64,000 nt of DNA from Agathobaculum ammoniilyticum (GCF_025567315.1 NZ_JAOQJE010000001.1:434001-498000), one strand, 5' to 3'; numbered from the stretch's first letter, positions 16,259 to 25,574 are shown. Translations and numbers: made by a program. Notes: generated from the letters alone by a model not told the origin.

Positions 16259-17620
16259 ATGCCTGTTGAACTGATCTATCTGGTTGTCCTGCTGATTACA
16301 ATCTGCATCTTTTTCATTGTGCTCAAACGCCCGATTTATGAAGGGATGCTGGCCGGGTATATTGTAATGGTTGCTATGACCGGACAATGGGGCCATATCT
16401 GGGACCATGTTTATGCAACGTCCACGAATACACTGTTTTACGCGATCGTCGCATTTATGGTCGTGGCGCAGATATTTACGGGGACAAAGGTCATTGATTC
16501 CTGTATCGAGGTCGTTTTATCCATCTTTGGGCGAATCAAGGGCGGTACGGGCTATGTAGCGCTTTTGGTGTCCAGCTTTATGGGCGCGCTGTCCGGAAGC
16601 GCCGCAGGGAATGTTGCTGCGACCGGCGTTTTTACGATTCCCGCGATGAAGCGCAGCGGCTTCCCAGATTACCTGGCCTCCAATATCTGCATGGCTTCCA
16701 GTACGATGGGGAATATGATTCCGCCCTCCGGCATCATTGTCGCTTCATTCGGCGTTCTGGCGACGTTATACGGTGAGGACACCTATACCATGTCACAGTT
16801 CTGGATGTTGATGTGGGGGATATGTCTGTGGTTCATCCTGCAGCGCGCAGTAACGATCTTTGTGTTCTGCCGCTATCACCACATTGAGGCTCTGCCGGCC
16901 AGCGAGGTCCCACGCTTCGGGGAGGCTGTGCGTAAGGGGTGGCGGTCGCTACTTATCCCAGTGGTCATCCTGCTGCCGTTCTTTCTGGATGCGCAGCTCA
17001 AGAGTACATTTTTCACCTCTCGCCTGACGGCAGAGGGAGCATCGGCGTTGTCAAGCTGCGTGCTGCTGTTTACGCCCGGCATCGCAGCGGTCTACGCTCT
17101 GTTCATTATCCGCAAAAGCATGAAAGTCGGGCCGCGTCAGATAGCAGGGCTTCTGGCAAAGGGAACAAAGTCCATCGTGCCGGTTTCGGCTACCATTTTC
17201 TTTGCTTACTGTATCAGTAACCTGTTTGAATCCATACATGTTGGCGAGAATATCGGTAATCTGATATCGAGCTGGGGCTTTGGCCTGGTGCCACTTGCAT
17301 TTATCCTGCCACTGTTTACCGCGATCCTTGGCATGATATTGCCCGGCTCCTCACAAGTGGCGATATTTGGCACGGCGATTGTATCAGTCATGGCCGCCGC
17401 CGGTGCCAATCCGTTCCTTGTAGCCGGAATGCTGCCGGTCATCTGCGGTGCGATGGAAGGGATGACGCCACCGCTGGCGCTGTGCATGTATACGGCAATG
17501 GGTATTTCAGGTTCTGAAATGAAGCAGACAACACAAAACTGTGTGATATGGTGCGTGTTGCATTATCTGCTCAGCGTAGTGTTCCTGATTGGCATAGTAC
17601 CTCTATTCGGAATGGTGTAA
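16259..17620 (+). CDS. TRAP-type large permease (DctM-like)
   Basis: 453 residues, about 11-12 membrane segments. The run GGTGYVALLVSSFMGALSGS (about 96-115), then NVAATGVFTIPAMKRSGFP, and the NMIPPSGIIV segment are typical of DctM/TAXI-type TRAP permeases. No solute receptor or normal DctQ gene is next to it; instead a 106-residue two-helix protein follows. The co-transcribed AtuA/DUF4387 genes suggest it imports their substrate. RBS AAAGGAGGGGG. Confidence 0.85.
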   Translation: MPVELIYLVVLLITICIFFIVLKRPIYEGMLAGYIVMVAMTGQWGHIWDHVYATSTNTLFYAIVAFMVVAQIFTGTKVIDSCIEVVLSIFGRIKGGTGYVALLVSSFMGALSGSAAGNVAATGVFTIPAMKRSGFPDYLASNICMASSTMGNMIPPSGIIVASFGVLATLYGEDTYTMSQFWMLMWGICLWFILQRAVTIFVFCRYHHIEALPASEVPRFGEAVRKGWRSLLIPVVILLPFFLDAQLKSTFFTSRLTAEGASALSSCVLLFTPGIAAVYALFIIRKSMKVGPRQIAGLLAKGTKSIVPVSATIFFAYCISNLFESIHVGENIGNLISSWGFGLVPLAFILPLFTAILGMILPGSSQVAIFGTAIVSVMAAAGANPFLVAGMLPVICGAMEGMTPPLALCMYTAMGISGSEMKQTTQNCVIWCVLHYLLSVVFLIGIVPLFGMV

Positions 17621-17632
17621 GGAGGGATGGAT

Positions 17633-17953
17633 ATGAAAAAGGTTTCCGGCTTTTTATATCAGGTTTTCGGCTGGGGGGCGTATGTGTCCATCTTTGCTGG
17701 TGCGGCTGGATTTGTCGGGTTTGTTGTTGCACTGATTATTGGGGGCGATACGGGCGCGGCGATTGCCATAGCGGTAAAAGCCCAATGGTTCCCTCTGGTT
17801 ATTAAGGTTGCCAGCGTTTCGGTGGGGCTGGGCCTGATCGGCATGTACTGCGGAAAGGAAGAGGCGCTTTCCATGGCGGCAGATAAAAAGGAAGCCGAAG
17901 AAGACCTCAAACGCAACCTTGAGGAAGCAAGAGAGAACAAGGAGCAGAAATGA
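17633..17953 (+). CDS. Small two-helix membrane protein, probable permease partner
   Basis: 106 residues from ATG 17633, seven bases after AAGGAGG; the ATG six bases earlier is too close to the ribosome site. Two or three hydrophobic segments (about 16-38 and 44-70) precede a highly charged coiled-coil-like tail (EEDLKRNLEEARENKEQK). It does not look like DctQ, but it sits where a small TRAP subunit would be, 12 bases after the large permease gene. Accessory-subunit role is inference. Confidence 0.75.
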   Translation: MKKVSGFLYQVFGWGAYVSIFAGAAGFVGFVVALIIGGDTGAAIAIAVKAQWFPLVIKVASVSVGLGLIGMYCGKEEALSMAADKKEAEEDLKRNLEEARENKEQK

Positions 17954-17961
17954 AACGCAGC

Positions 17962-17993
17962 GAAAGGGCCTTGCCGTTTGGCAGGGCTCTTTC
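17962..17993 (+). terminator. Hairpin between the small membrane protein and symporter genes
   Basis: A 14-bp stem with two G-U pairs and loop GTTT (17962-17975 with 17980-17993). No T-run follows, so partial termination or mRNA processing within the operon is more likely than full stop. Confidence 0.5.
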
Positions 17994-18013
17994 TGATAAA
18001 GGAGTGAAATGCA

Positions 18014-19393
18014 ATGGGGACGATGCACTGGCTTGGCGCGCTGCTGACGCTGGGATTGATTGCAGTGATAGGCGTTCGGGCTGGACGGAAGGTCACAAGC
18101 GCCCGCGATTTTGCAATTGGCGGCGGTAAATCTACCGCCGCGATGGTCGCAGGCGCAGTGATCGGCACGCTGGTGGGCGGTTCATCAACGGTCGCAACCT
18201 CGCAGCTGGCGTTTGAATACGGCTTTTCGGCGATCTGGTTTAGCTTGGGCGGTGGGATTGGCTGCCTGTTCTTGGCACTGTTTTTTGCGCGGCCTATGCG
18301 GAAAAACGGCTACCTGACACTACAGCAAATGATTCAGAGCGAATACGGGCCGCGCGCTGGCTTCCTGTCATCCGTGCTTGGGGCTATCGGTATTTTCCTG
18401 AATATAGTCGCTCAGCTGTTGTCGGCAATGGCGCTCCTGTCCGCTGTGGTCGCCTGCCCTCCTTTCGTTACTGCGCTACTGTCCGCCGGCCTGATGATCT
18501 GCTATGTATTCTTTGGAGGCATGCGAGGCGCTGGCACAATTGGGCTGATCAAAACAGTGATGCTATACATTTGTGCGATTATATGTGTGGGACTGGTTTT
18601 CCGTGAAAGCGGAGGATTGTACGCATTGTATGAAGCGCTGCCGGCCGGGCAGTATTTCAACCTGTTTGCCCGCGGTCTTGGAACAGATGGCGGCGCAGCG
18701 CTGTCGCTTGTGCTGGGGGTGCTTTCTACACAGACGTATGCGCAAAGCGTGCTGTCCGCCAAAAGCGACCGCACCGCGGTTCAAGGTGCATTGGCCAGTG
18801 CGGTGCTCATCCCGCCTATCGGGCTTGGTGGTGTGCTGATTGGCATGTACATGAAAACCGCGTTCCCTTCAATGGACGCAGCGCAGACTTTTCCGGAGTT
18901 TATCCTGCTTTACTTCCCTGGATTTTGGGCAGGGGTATTCCTTGCGGTGCTTCTGGTCGCAATTATTGGCTGTGGCGCTGGCCTGACACTGGGCATCAGT
19001 AGCATCGTAACGAATAACCTGTATGCGCGCATTGTGCCTGACAGTACGGACCGGCAGCGGCTATGGGCGGATCGCGTTGCAATAATTGCCGCGCTGCTGC
19101 TGGCGGTATTGTTTACCATAGGCGATCTGCAATCGGTCATCCTGCAGTGGAGCTTTATGTCGATGGGCCTGCGGGGCGCGGTGATCTTTCTGCCGCTGTG
19201 CGGCGCTCTCTTTCTGCCCGGCCGGATCAAGGCGCGGTATGCGGAGCTGTCTATCGTTGCAGGACCGTTATGCGTACTGCTGGGCGAGGTAGTATGCAGG
19301 GTGCCGTTTGATCCCCTGTTCATCGGCATGGCAGTCAACTTGTGTATTATGCTGGCTGGATGGGCAGAGGGAAAACGCGGGCTGCGCACCTGA
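18014..19393 (+). CDS. Sodium:solute symporter family protein (SSS)
   Basis: 459 residues, about 13 membrane segments. The first helices read ARDFAIGGGKSTAAMVAGA and IGTLVGGSSTVATSQLAFEYG, the characteristic SSS entry with a discontinuous helix and Na-site glycines and serines. RBS AAAGGAG nine bases before ATG. It lies 60 bases after the TRAP-like genes, past a hairpin, so the cassette may encode two alternative uptake systems for related compounds. Substrate unknown. Confidence 0.9.
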   Translation: MGTMHWLGALLTLGLIAVIGVRAGRKVTSARDFAIGGGKSTAAMVAGAVIGTLVGGSSTVATSQLAFEYGFSAIWFSLGGGIGCLFLALFFARPMRKNGYLTLQQMIQSEYGPRAGFLSSVLGAIGIFLNIVAQLLSAMALLSAVVACPPFVTALLSAGLMICYVFFGGMRGAGTIGLIKTVMLYICAIICVGLVFRESGGLYALYEALPAGQYFNLFARGLGTDGGAALSLVLGVLSTQTYAQSVLSAKSDRTAVQGALASAVLIPPIGLGGVLIGMYMKTAFPSMDAAQTFPEFILLYFPGFWAGVFLAVLLVAIIGCGAGLTLGISSIVTNNLYARIVPDSTDRQRLWADRVAIIAALLLAVLFTIGDLQSVILQWSFMSMGLRGAVIFLPLCGALFLPGRIKARYAELSIVAGPLCVLLGEVVCRVPFDPLFIGMAVNLCIMLAGWAEGKRGLRT

Positions 19394-19456
19394 TATAGGG
19401 GGCAGGTGGCGCTCTTTCCGGTTTCTTTTGTCTGGACGGAATGCGCTGGATAAAAA

Positions 19457-19492
19457 GAGGCCCCGTTCCCTGCTAACCGGGAACGGGGCCTC
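19457..19492 (+). terminator. Strong hairpin after the symporter gene
   Basis: A perfect 14-bp GC-rich stem (19457-19470 with 19479-19492). A-rich DNA precedes it and no T-run follows on the plus strand. It marks the end of the catabolic cassettes. Confidence 0.6.
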
Positions 19493-19632
19493 TGCTGCGA
19501 AGGGGGAAAGGTAGGTAACCAATGACAGGAAAGCAACCGTATCCAAAGCGTGGATGCAACTGATACACTAATGACATTCTTAATCCGATGAAAAACAGGC
19601 AACGCTATTTCAATTGAAACAATGGCTTAATC

Positions 19633-19679
19633 TGGCACGCCATAAGGAATTCGAACCCTCGACCTTTTGGCTTGTAGCC
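19633..19679 (-). repeat. 3' half of a tRNA-Arg-like gene, probable attachment-site copy
   Basis: On the minus strand this reads from the anticodon loop through the T-arm and acceptor to CCA. It matches 41 of 47 bases of the intact tRNA-Arg at 25413-25489, and similarity stops abruptly at the anticodon loop. There is no 5' half. It lies in the same orientation as the intact gene, as expected of the far end of an element integrated in a tRNA 3' half. The rest of 19394-19861 contains only the hairpin at 19457. Confidence 0.65.
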
Positions 19680-19861
19680 GTTGAGCACACGCGTATTCTA
19701 CGCAAAGAGTGCTTTAAGACGACGGTTACGAGCGGAAAGGTCTGGGGGTTTCTGCTTTTCTGTGCAATGTTTGCAAGCAGAGCCTTACAGTGCGCACAGT
19801 TCATGTTAGCAGTTGCGCACAAAAGTATGTTGAAGTATAAAAATGGAAAGGAAGAAGCCTG

Positions 19862-20229
19862 ATGGCAACCACGGTCTCTCATAAAAAGACGGAACAGGAA
19901 AACCGACCGCTACCTACAACCTTCGGTTTGCTACAATACAATAATGATACCTCACTTTTAAAAAGGATACCGCTCGATGTGGCGCTGTCCCAAGGCAGGG
20001 TGTACGCTTCGGGTGATACAGTGAGCATCGCGGCCGAACGATAACCTTGGACGATGCTGGCGTCGGAGAGGGTACGATGCAGTCCACGCAGAATGTGACA
20101 TGGGATACCAAAAACCAATACCTGATGCAGAGAATCACCGATCCTGTGACAGGCTACAGCTTCACCGGCCGGGCGACTACCCCTTCGGGCAAGGTAGTCA
20201 AGGAGGACAACGCGCTTGCAGACGACTGA
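19862..20229 (+). pseudogene. Frameshifted gene of unknown function
   Basis: From ATG 19862 (AAAGGAAG upstream) the frame runs 60 codons and stops at 20044. A second frame continues directly (TITLDDAGVGEG...) to 20229 with similar composition. Joining them at about 20040 gives roughly 121 residues ending in a SGKVVKEDNALADD tail. I do not recognise the product. It lies inside the putative integrated element, so decay is plausible. Confidence 0.4.
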
Positions 20230-20449
20230 TCGACAAGGATGGCAAGACTGTACCGCCTGCATGCCGCCTGAAAGCAGACCTCTTCAGGCTTGAGGTATGA
20301 GACTTCAGGATATGATTGGGGGAATTTAATATAATATTAATATGCAAAGCTGTAAAATTATAAAAGGATTTGCCGATTTATATATAAAAGTGGTTGAACG
20401 AACCGGCCTTGAAGCTGAAGCAGTTACTGTACAGAAGGGAACATCTCCT

Positions 20450-21547
20450 ATGAAAAAATTGATAGAAAAATGTGATTCCCCACGTGATACTATATTAATT
20501 GTGGATGATTCGATAGTAAGCAGGGCAAGCCTGAAGAGCATTTTTGGAAAAGATTACCGTGTGCTGGAAGCAGACGATGGTCTATCTGGACTCGACATGC
20601 TCAAGAACGCAGTGGAAAGACTTGCCGCTGTGATTTTGGATATTGTGATGCCGAGAGCCGATGGCATTCAGGTGCTTCGCATTATGGGACAGATGGGAGT
20701 GCTGGACCAGCTTCCGGTATTTCTGATCACAGGAGAGCATAAGGATGAAGTCCTGCGGGAGGCATATGAGCTTGGAGCCATGGACATTATCCCCAAACCT
20801 GTAATTCCATACGTTGTGGAAAGACGTGTGAAATCCGTTATCGAGCTGTTCCATTCGCGAAATAACCTGAATGATATTATTGCTGAACAGAGGCAAGCGC
20901 TGATGGCTCAGGCGGAACAGCTGTATGAATACGGAGTCGGAATGATAGAAACGCTTTCCACGGTGATTGAGTTTAAGCATGATGAGTCCGGAGGGCATGT
21001 CCGACGGCTGCGCGCCATCACAACACATCTCCTGCGTCATACCGCCTTTGGGGAAGGGTTAGAGAATAAGGAAATCGACCTTATCGGTATGGCGGCGATC
21101 ACACATGATGTGGGGAAGATTGCCATACCGGATCATATTTTGACCAAGCCCGGCCGGTTGACAGAGGAAGAATTTGAAATTATGAAGACGCATACAAGCA
21201 AGGGCGCGGATCTGCTCTCCAGCATTACCCCGTTGCGCGATCAGGCGTTTTATGCTTATGCGTATGATGTTGCGTTGCACCACCATGAGAGATGGGATGG
21301 GAAAGGCTACCCAGACAGGCTGATGGGTGACGAAATTTCTACCGGCGCACAGACTGTAGCGCTTGCGGATGTGTATGATGCTCTGGTAAGCAAGCGATGC
21401 TATAAAAATCCTTACAGCTTTGACGAAGCGGTCAAGATGATCATAAGCGGGCAGTGCGGTGCGTTTAACCCCCAACTGCTCCGATGCTTTCTGGATATTG
21501 AAGGAGACTTGCGCAGACTTTACAGCAATCTTGCAAGCGTATCATAA
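20450..21547 (+). CDS. Response regulator with HD-GYP domain (predicted cyclic-di-GMP phosphodiesterase)
   Basis: 365 residues from ATG 20450, nine bases after AAGGGA; an in-frame ATG at 20342 lacks a ribosome site. The receiver domain (about 13-130) has phospho-acceptor Asp64 and Lys116. The HD-GYP domain (about 155-345) has His219-Asp220 (THDVGKIAIPD), the HHHERWDGKGYP segment with Gly286-Tyr287-Pro288, and VALADVYDAL, so it should hydrolyse c-di-GMP. It is followed 37 bases later by a diguanylate cyclase gene. No histidine kinase is adjacent. Confidence 0.95.
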   Translation: MKKLIEKCDSPRDTILIVDDSIVSRASLKSIFGKDYRVLEADDGLSGLDMLKNAVERLAAVILDIVMPRADGIQVLRIMGQMGVLDQLPVFLITGEHKDEVLREAYELGAMDIIPKPVIPYVVERRVKSVIELFHSRNNLNDIIAEQRQALMAQAEQLYEYGVGMIETLSTVIEFKHDESGGHVRRLRAITTHLLRHTAFGEGLENKEIDLIGMAAITHDVGKIAIPDHILTKPGRLTEEEFEIMKTHTSKGADLLSSITPLRDQAFYAYAYDVALHHHERWDGKGYPDRLMGDEISTGAQTVALADVYDALVSKRCYKNPYSFDEAVKMIISGQCGAFNPQLLRCFLDIEGDLRRLYSNLASVS

Positions 21548-21584
21548 ATAAAGTTAAAACACAGTAAAGAGGGTGACAGGCTAA

Positions 21585-22934
21585 ATGAATAGATACTTTG
21601 CGGAAAACAGCTATCTGCTGGATGTGCAAAGCGAAATGCAAATCGGCATCTGGACAATAGAACTGCTGGAGGACGGGACATATGTGATGTATGCAGACCA
21701 TATCATGCAGAAAATTCTCAGTGTGGACAGCACAATCCCACCCAGGGCATGTTATGAGGAGTGGTCAAACCGGATATTTATGACACACACCGAGCTTGTA
21801 CATCAGGAGATGCAGCGGGCAATGGCAGGGGAAGAGGTGGAGGTTGTTTATCCGTGGGTCAGCCCTGAAAAAGGGCTGATATACGTTCGCGTTGGTGCAA
21901 GAAGGGACAGTATGCATTCGGGGAACAGGATATACGGATACTGCCATGATATAACAAAGAAAATAACCAGTGACGAGAGGAATTCCTACTTTTCACGGCT
22001 ATACCAAAATATTATCCAGACATTCGGCATTCTTTATCAGGGAATATATGTAGTCAACTATATCAGCCGTGATGTGCTGCCGATACGCAGCGCATTACAT
22101 TGTAATATCAGCGAGCATCATATGCTAACAGTGGAAAAATTTATTTCAGAAATGGCGGAGGTATTTGGAGCTGAAACTGCTGAGGAGATCAAAGAAAATA
22201 TAGCATCATATAAACTTGCTGATAGTTCGCAAACAAAGGGGAAATTATACAGCAAAGAGTGCTGCATGAAATCCGGTAAAGAAGGCGCATGGTTTGAATT
22301 GATAATATGCAGAGATGCCATATCGGACAACGAAAACATTATATTGGCATTCAGAGATATTAGCACCAGCAAGAAGCAGGAAGTGTACACCCAGTCGGCT
22401 ATGGAACAACTGAAAGCACAGAGTAATACGGATATGCTGACGGGTATACATAACCGCCGCTTTTTTGAAAAACGCGTAAACCTGTTTTTGGAGGATGGAT
22501 GCTGTTCAGGCGCATTTTTGATGCTGGATCTCGATAATTTCAAAAGTGTAAACGACACATTTGGCCACACGCAGGGAGACCTGTTGCTCATGCAGACGGC
22601 TGATATTCTGCGGCACACTTGCCGGAACGATGACGTAGTAGCAAGGTTTGGTGGAGACGAGTTTGCGATTTTTCTGCAAAATGTAAGCAGTGAGGGGGTC
22701 ATCCATTTTTGTAACCGCCTTATGCACCGGCTGAGGCACACCTATGACCGTGATGGAAAAACAATAACTGTGAGCGCTTCTATAGGGGTAGCTCTGTGTG
22801 TACAGCCGGGAATATCATTCAAAGAGCTATATCGACGTGCTGATAAAGCACTGTACTGCTCTAAAGCCGCAGGAAAGGGCAGGGCTACTTTTTATGAGGA
22901 TGAGGACTGTCGCCATGCGGAACGGATAGGTTAG
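21585..22934 (+). CDS. PAS-GGDEF protein (predicted diguanylate cyclase)
   Basis: 449 residues. PAS-like regions occupy about 10-125 (ending YGYCHDITKK) and about 140-262 (ending LAFRDIST). The GGDEF domain runs about 280-440, with the active-site signature GGDEF at 356-360. An inhibitory-site motif RNDD (Arg347-Asp350) lies exactly five residues before it. It should therefore make c-di-GMP with product feedback. There are no membrane segments. Together with the HD-GYP gene it forms a make-and-break pair inside the putative integrated element. Confidence 0.94.
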   Translation: MNRYFAENSYLLDVQSEMQIGIWTIELLEDGTYVMYADHIMQKILSVDSTIPPRACYEEWSNRIFMTHTELVHQEMQRAMAGEEVEVVYPWVSPEKGLIYVRVGARRDSMHSGNRIYGYCHDITKKITSDERNSYFSRLYQNIIQTFGILYQGIYVVNYISRDVLPIRSALHCNISEHHMLTVEKFISEMAEVFGAETAEEIKENIASYKLADSSQTKGKLYSKECCMKSGKEGAWFELIICRDAISDNENIILAFRDISTSKKQEVYTQSAMEQLKAQSNTDMLTGIHNRRFFEKRVNLFLEDGCCSGAFLMLDLDNFKSVNDTFGHTQGDLLLMQTADILRHTCRNDDVVARFGGDEFAIFLQNVSSEGVIHFCNRLMHRLRHTYDRDGKTITVSASIGVALCVQPGISFKELYRRADKALYCSKAAGKGRATFYEDEDCRHAERIG

Positions 22935-23028
22935 CATATAAAAAGACAGACGTTTGAGATAGGGCACGGTATAGTAATGTATGAATTTTAAAAATAGTTT
23001 CAAAAGTATGTAAATATGGAAATAACAT

Positions 23029-23066
23029 CACCAAACTCCAACTATTCAATGGATTTGGTGTTTTTT
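23029..23066 (+). terminator. Intrinsic terminator of the cyclic-di-GMP genes
   Basis: CACCAAA-TCCA (23029-23040) pairs with TGGATTTGGTG (23050-23060), one base bulged, followed by six Ts. Confidence 0.8.
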
Positions 23067-23524
23067 GTAGCATAGTTTTTTGTTCTAAAAAAGTATACTT
23101 AATTTTAATACGATTTTTTTAAATAAGTGATGGTATTACCGAATGGTTATGATTACTATGTTTGTCCCCGGTGCAGCTAACGCTGGAGTGGGAATTCACG
23201 CCCTATTTTGACCACTGCGGCCAGCACCCTAAGTTGAAGAGATTACAAAAGGCTCAGGGTCGTCTATCTTGGTAATCGAAAAGAAGTGCATAACTTAATT
23301 AGCACATAGGGTTGGAGGTTGTTCCAACTGTATGTCTTTTCTAATTATTTATTTTACGCTTATGCCTGGAGGGACACGCTCATTGAAAGCAACCTGAGAA
23401 ATAAAAAAGTGTAGTCGCGCAAAAAGATGCACGTCGAGAATGCTCGCCTCCACTTTTTGAAGTTTACAACGCATGGCTTAGTAATTCGAAAAAGTATAAA
23501 TTTTGAACCCCGAACCGAGCGTCT

Positions 23525-23552
23525 TTGCATTTACTGCCCTTATTGTTATAAT
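23525..23552 (+). promoter_or_regulatory. Promoter of the excisionase gene
   Basis: TTGCAT and TATAAT with a 16-base spacer, about 90 bases upstream of the ATG at 23641. Confidence 0.6.
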
Positions 23553-23640
23553 AGACCTGCCAACGTATCAAAATTCTGCTTAAAGGAGGCGTGTTACGGT
23601 AAGGGCGGTGCATCGGGCGCTGTCTACAGGAGGGACACAT

Positions 23641-23841
23641 ATGGAAGAAAACATATTGCAGGAACAGGACGTAGAGAAGAAAACCTATTCCGTACCGGAA
23701 ATGGCGAAGATCCTTGCGATTAGCAAGCGGAGCGCATATCAGCTATGCAGCCGCACCAGCGACTTCCGCGTGCTGCACGTCGGCCGAACGGTCCGGATCC
23801 ATAAAGAGTCGTTTGACCGCTGGTTTTCATCATGTTTCTGA
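23641..23841 (+). CDS. Excisionase-type helix-turn-helix protein
   Basis: 66 residues from ATG 23641 with AGGAGGG upstream. The sequence TYSVPEMAKILAISKRSAYQL (about 15-35), then VLHVGRTVRIHKESFDRWF, is the MerR-like winged helix of small excisionases (helix-turn-helix 17 type). It is directly upstream of a tyrosine integrase pseudogene, the standard xis-int order of conjugative or integrative elements. Apparently intact, so it may still bind the attachment or promoter region although its integrase is broken. Confidence 0.85.
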   Translation: MEENILQEQDVEKKTYSVPEMAKILAISKRSAYQLCSRTSDFRVLHVGRTVRIHKESFDRWFSSCF

Positions 23842-23865
23842 CCTGCCTATTCTGTGGAGGCAATC

Positions 23866-25251
23866 ATGGCAACGTTAAAAAAGAGGCAACAAATATGCTG
23901 TCATTTATGATTATTATGACGCAGATGGGAAAAGGCGCCAAAAGTGGGAAGCCTTTGGCCGAAAAGAAGATGCAGAAAAATTCAGGAAGAAAATCGAGTA
24001 TCAAAAGGTCCGTAATACATTCCTGACACCATCGGATCAAACGGTAGAGGAATGCCTGATGTCATGGGCGAGCTTGTATGACAAATCGAAATGGTCATGC
24101 AGCATTGTACATCTCTCCTGGCTTTGCTCCGCAATCATATTATTCCGGAAATCGGACGGATACCTGTACAGAAACTACAGCCGATACATGTTGAAATGCT
24201 TTACAACACTCTGCGAACGAAAAAATGTGGCGGCGCAAAGGGACACGCCGAAGACAAGGGCAGGATTCCTTGTCTTTCGGCAACTACCTTGCGGCACATC
24301 CATACGCTGCTCAAAACCGCTTTTGACAAAGCAGTGGATTGGAAAATCATTGAAGAAAATCCGGTCACCTGCGATGCACCTAAAAAAGCAAAAACTGAGC
24401 GCCACATCTGGACAGCGGAAATGGTAAAGCAGGCACTTGATGGCATTGAAAATCCGCAGCTTCATCTTGCGGTACACCTTGCGTTCATTTGCTCGCTCCG
24501 GATCGGCGAAACAGTTGGTCTGACATGGGACGATATTGATTTTGACAAAAATCTGATTCATGTCCACCGCACACTTCAACGTGTAAGCAGAGAATCGCTG
24601 CAATTTATACCGCAGGATGACATTATCCACATTTTCCCCAGTAAAATCGCGAACACCAATTCCACGCTTGTACTCAAGCTTCCGAAAACTGCAAACAGCA
24701 ACCGTATCATTTACCTGACGCCGGCCCTCCGGCGGGAGCTTATGCTGCGCAAGGCAATGGCTGCAAAGCAGCGAGCTTTTGCCGGAGAGGAATACTACGA
24801 TTTCAATTTAGTGTTTGCATTGGAGGACGGTTTCACAGTGGAACCGAAGCTGTGCGAGAAATAGTTCAAACTTTGGCAGAAGCGAAGTGAACAGGATCTG
24901 CCGCCTTTGATCTTTCATGAACTCCGGCATTCCAGCGCGACCTATAAGCTGCTTGAAAGCGGCGGTGATGTAAAATTGGTACAGGGCGATATGGGACATG
25001 CCTCTGCAATAGTATCGCTTAATACTTATGCGCTTACTCAGGACAATCGCCGGCGGGCTTTGGCCGAAAAAATTGCGCAAGAGTTTTATGGTGACCATAC
25101 AGAAAATGAGCGTCAGGATCAGTTAATGCAGATTCTCGATGAAGATCCTGAAATGAAGAAAAAGTTGCTGGAAGCACTGCTTGCAGAGCGTGCACAAAAA
25201 AGCGATGTTAGCAATCTGTTAGCAGTTCGCCCGCAGGCAAGGAGAAAATGA
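23866..25251 (+). pseudogene. Tyrosine integrase, broken by two frameshifts and an amber codon
   Basis: ATG 23866 follows GGAGG. The frame is lost within nine codons at an A-run near 23875; shifting by one restores GNKYAVIYDYYDADGKRRQKW. A second shift near 24100-24120 leads to LLRNHIIPEIGRIPVQKLQP. The catalytic domain then reads CSLRIGETVGLTW (catalytic Arg), but TAG at 24862-24864 replaces what is normally a Trp codon. After it come HELRHSSATYKLLESG (His-x-x-Arg) and NTYAL with the nucleophile Tyr. All catalytic parts are recognisable, so loss is recent. It adjoins tRNA-Arg, the likely integration site. Confidence 0.9.
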
Positions 25252-25368
25252 ACGAAAGGAAGTATCAATCAAAAGGGTAGCCAAACACCTTTGTTAACAA
25301 ACTGCTAACAGGATAGAGGCGGTTTTATGCTGGCACCCAAATTTGTAAGCTTCTAAAAAGTTAAAAAA

Positions 25369-25396
25369 ACAAGCGATTTCCGAAGAAATCGCTTGT
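25369..25396 (-). terminator. Intrinsic terminator of tRNA-Arg
   Basis: A perfect 12-bp stem (25369-25380 with 25385-25396, loop CGAA) followed on the minus strand by seven Ts. It lies 17 bases past the tRNA CCA end. Confidence 0.85.
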
Positions 25397-25412
25397 TTCC
25401 CACAAGAAAAAG

Positions 25413-25489
25413 TGGTACGCCAGAAGGGATTCGAACCCCCGACCTTTTGGTTCGTAGCCAAACACTCTATCCAGCTGAGCTACTGGCGC
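25413..25489 (-). tRNA. tRNA-Arg (anticodon ACG)
   Basis: Complete cloverleaf on the minus strand: acceptor GCGCCAG paired with CTGGCGT, D-arm AGCTCAGCTGG, anticodon stem around loop CTACGAA, T-arm with GGTTCGAAT, discriminator A and encoded CCA. It reads CGN arginine codons through A34 (inosine). The 3' half is duplicated at 19633, and the intervening DNA carries xis and int, marking this gene as an integration site. Confidence 0.95.
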
Positions 25490-25545
25490 AAATTATTAAC
25501 TTGTGGCACCCCCGAGGGATACAACGCAGTTTCGACTGCCTAAAT

Positions 25546-25574
25546 AGGATACCATAATTCGGTGGGGGTGTCAA
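25546..25574 (-). promoter_or_regulatory. Promoter of tRNA-Arg
   Basis: Minus strand TTGACA (25574-25569) and TATCCT (25551-25546) with a 17-base spacer, about 57 bases before the tRNA. Confidence 0.75.

Larger units (their letters stand above)
22935..23640. other. AT-rich gene-free stretch of about 700 bases
   Basis: Contains a terminator at 23029, a short frame reading LTLEWEFTPYFDHCGQ near 23175 that I cannot place and that has no start, and the excisionase promoter at 23525. Base composition is clearly more AT-rich than the flanks. Probably eroded element DNA. Confidence 0.5.

Noticed and set aside
19614..19862. 82-codon frame over the tRNA fragment
   Set aside because: Its N-terminal part is translated tRNA 3' sequence (EFEPSTFW), a common artefact; no ribosome site.
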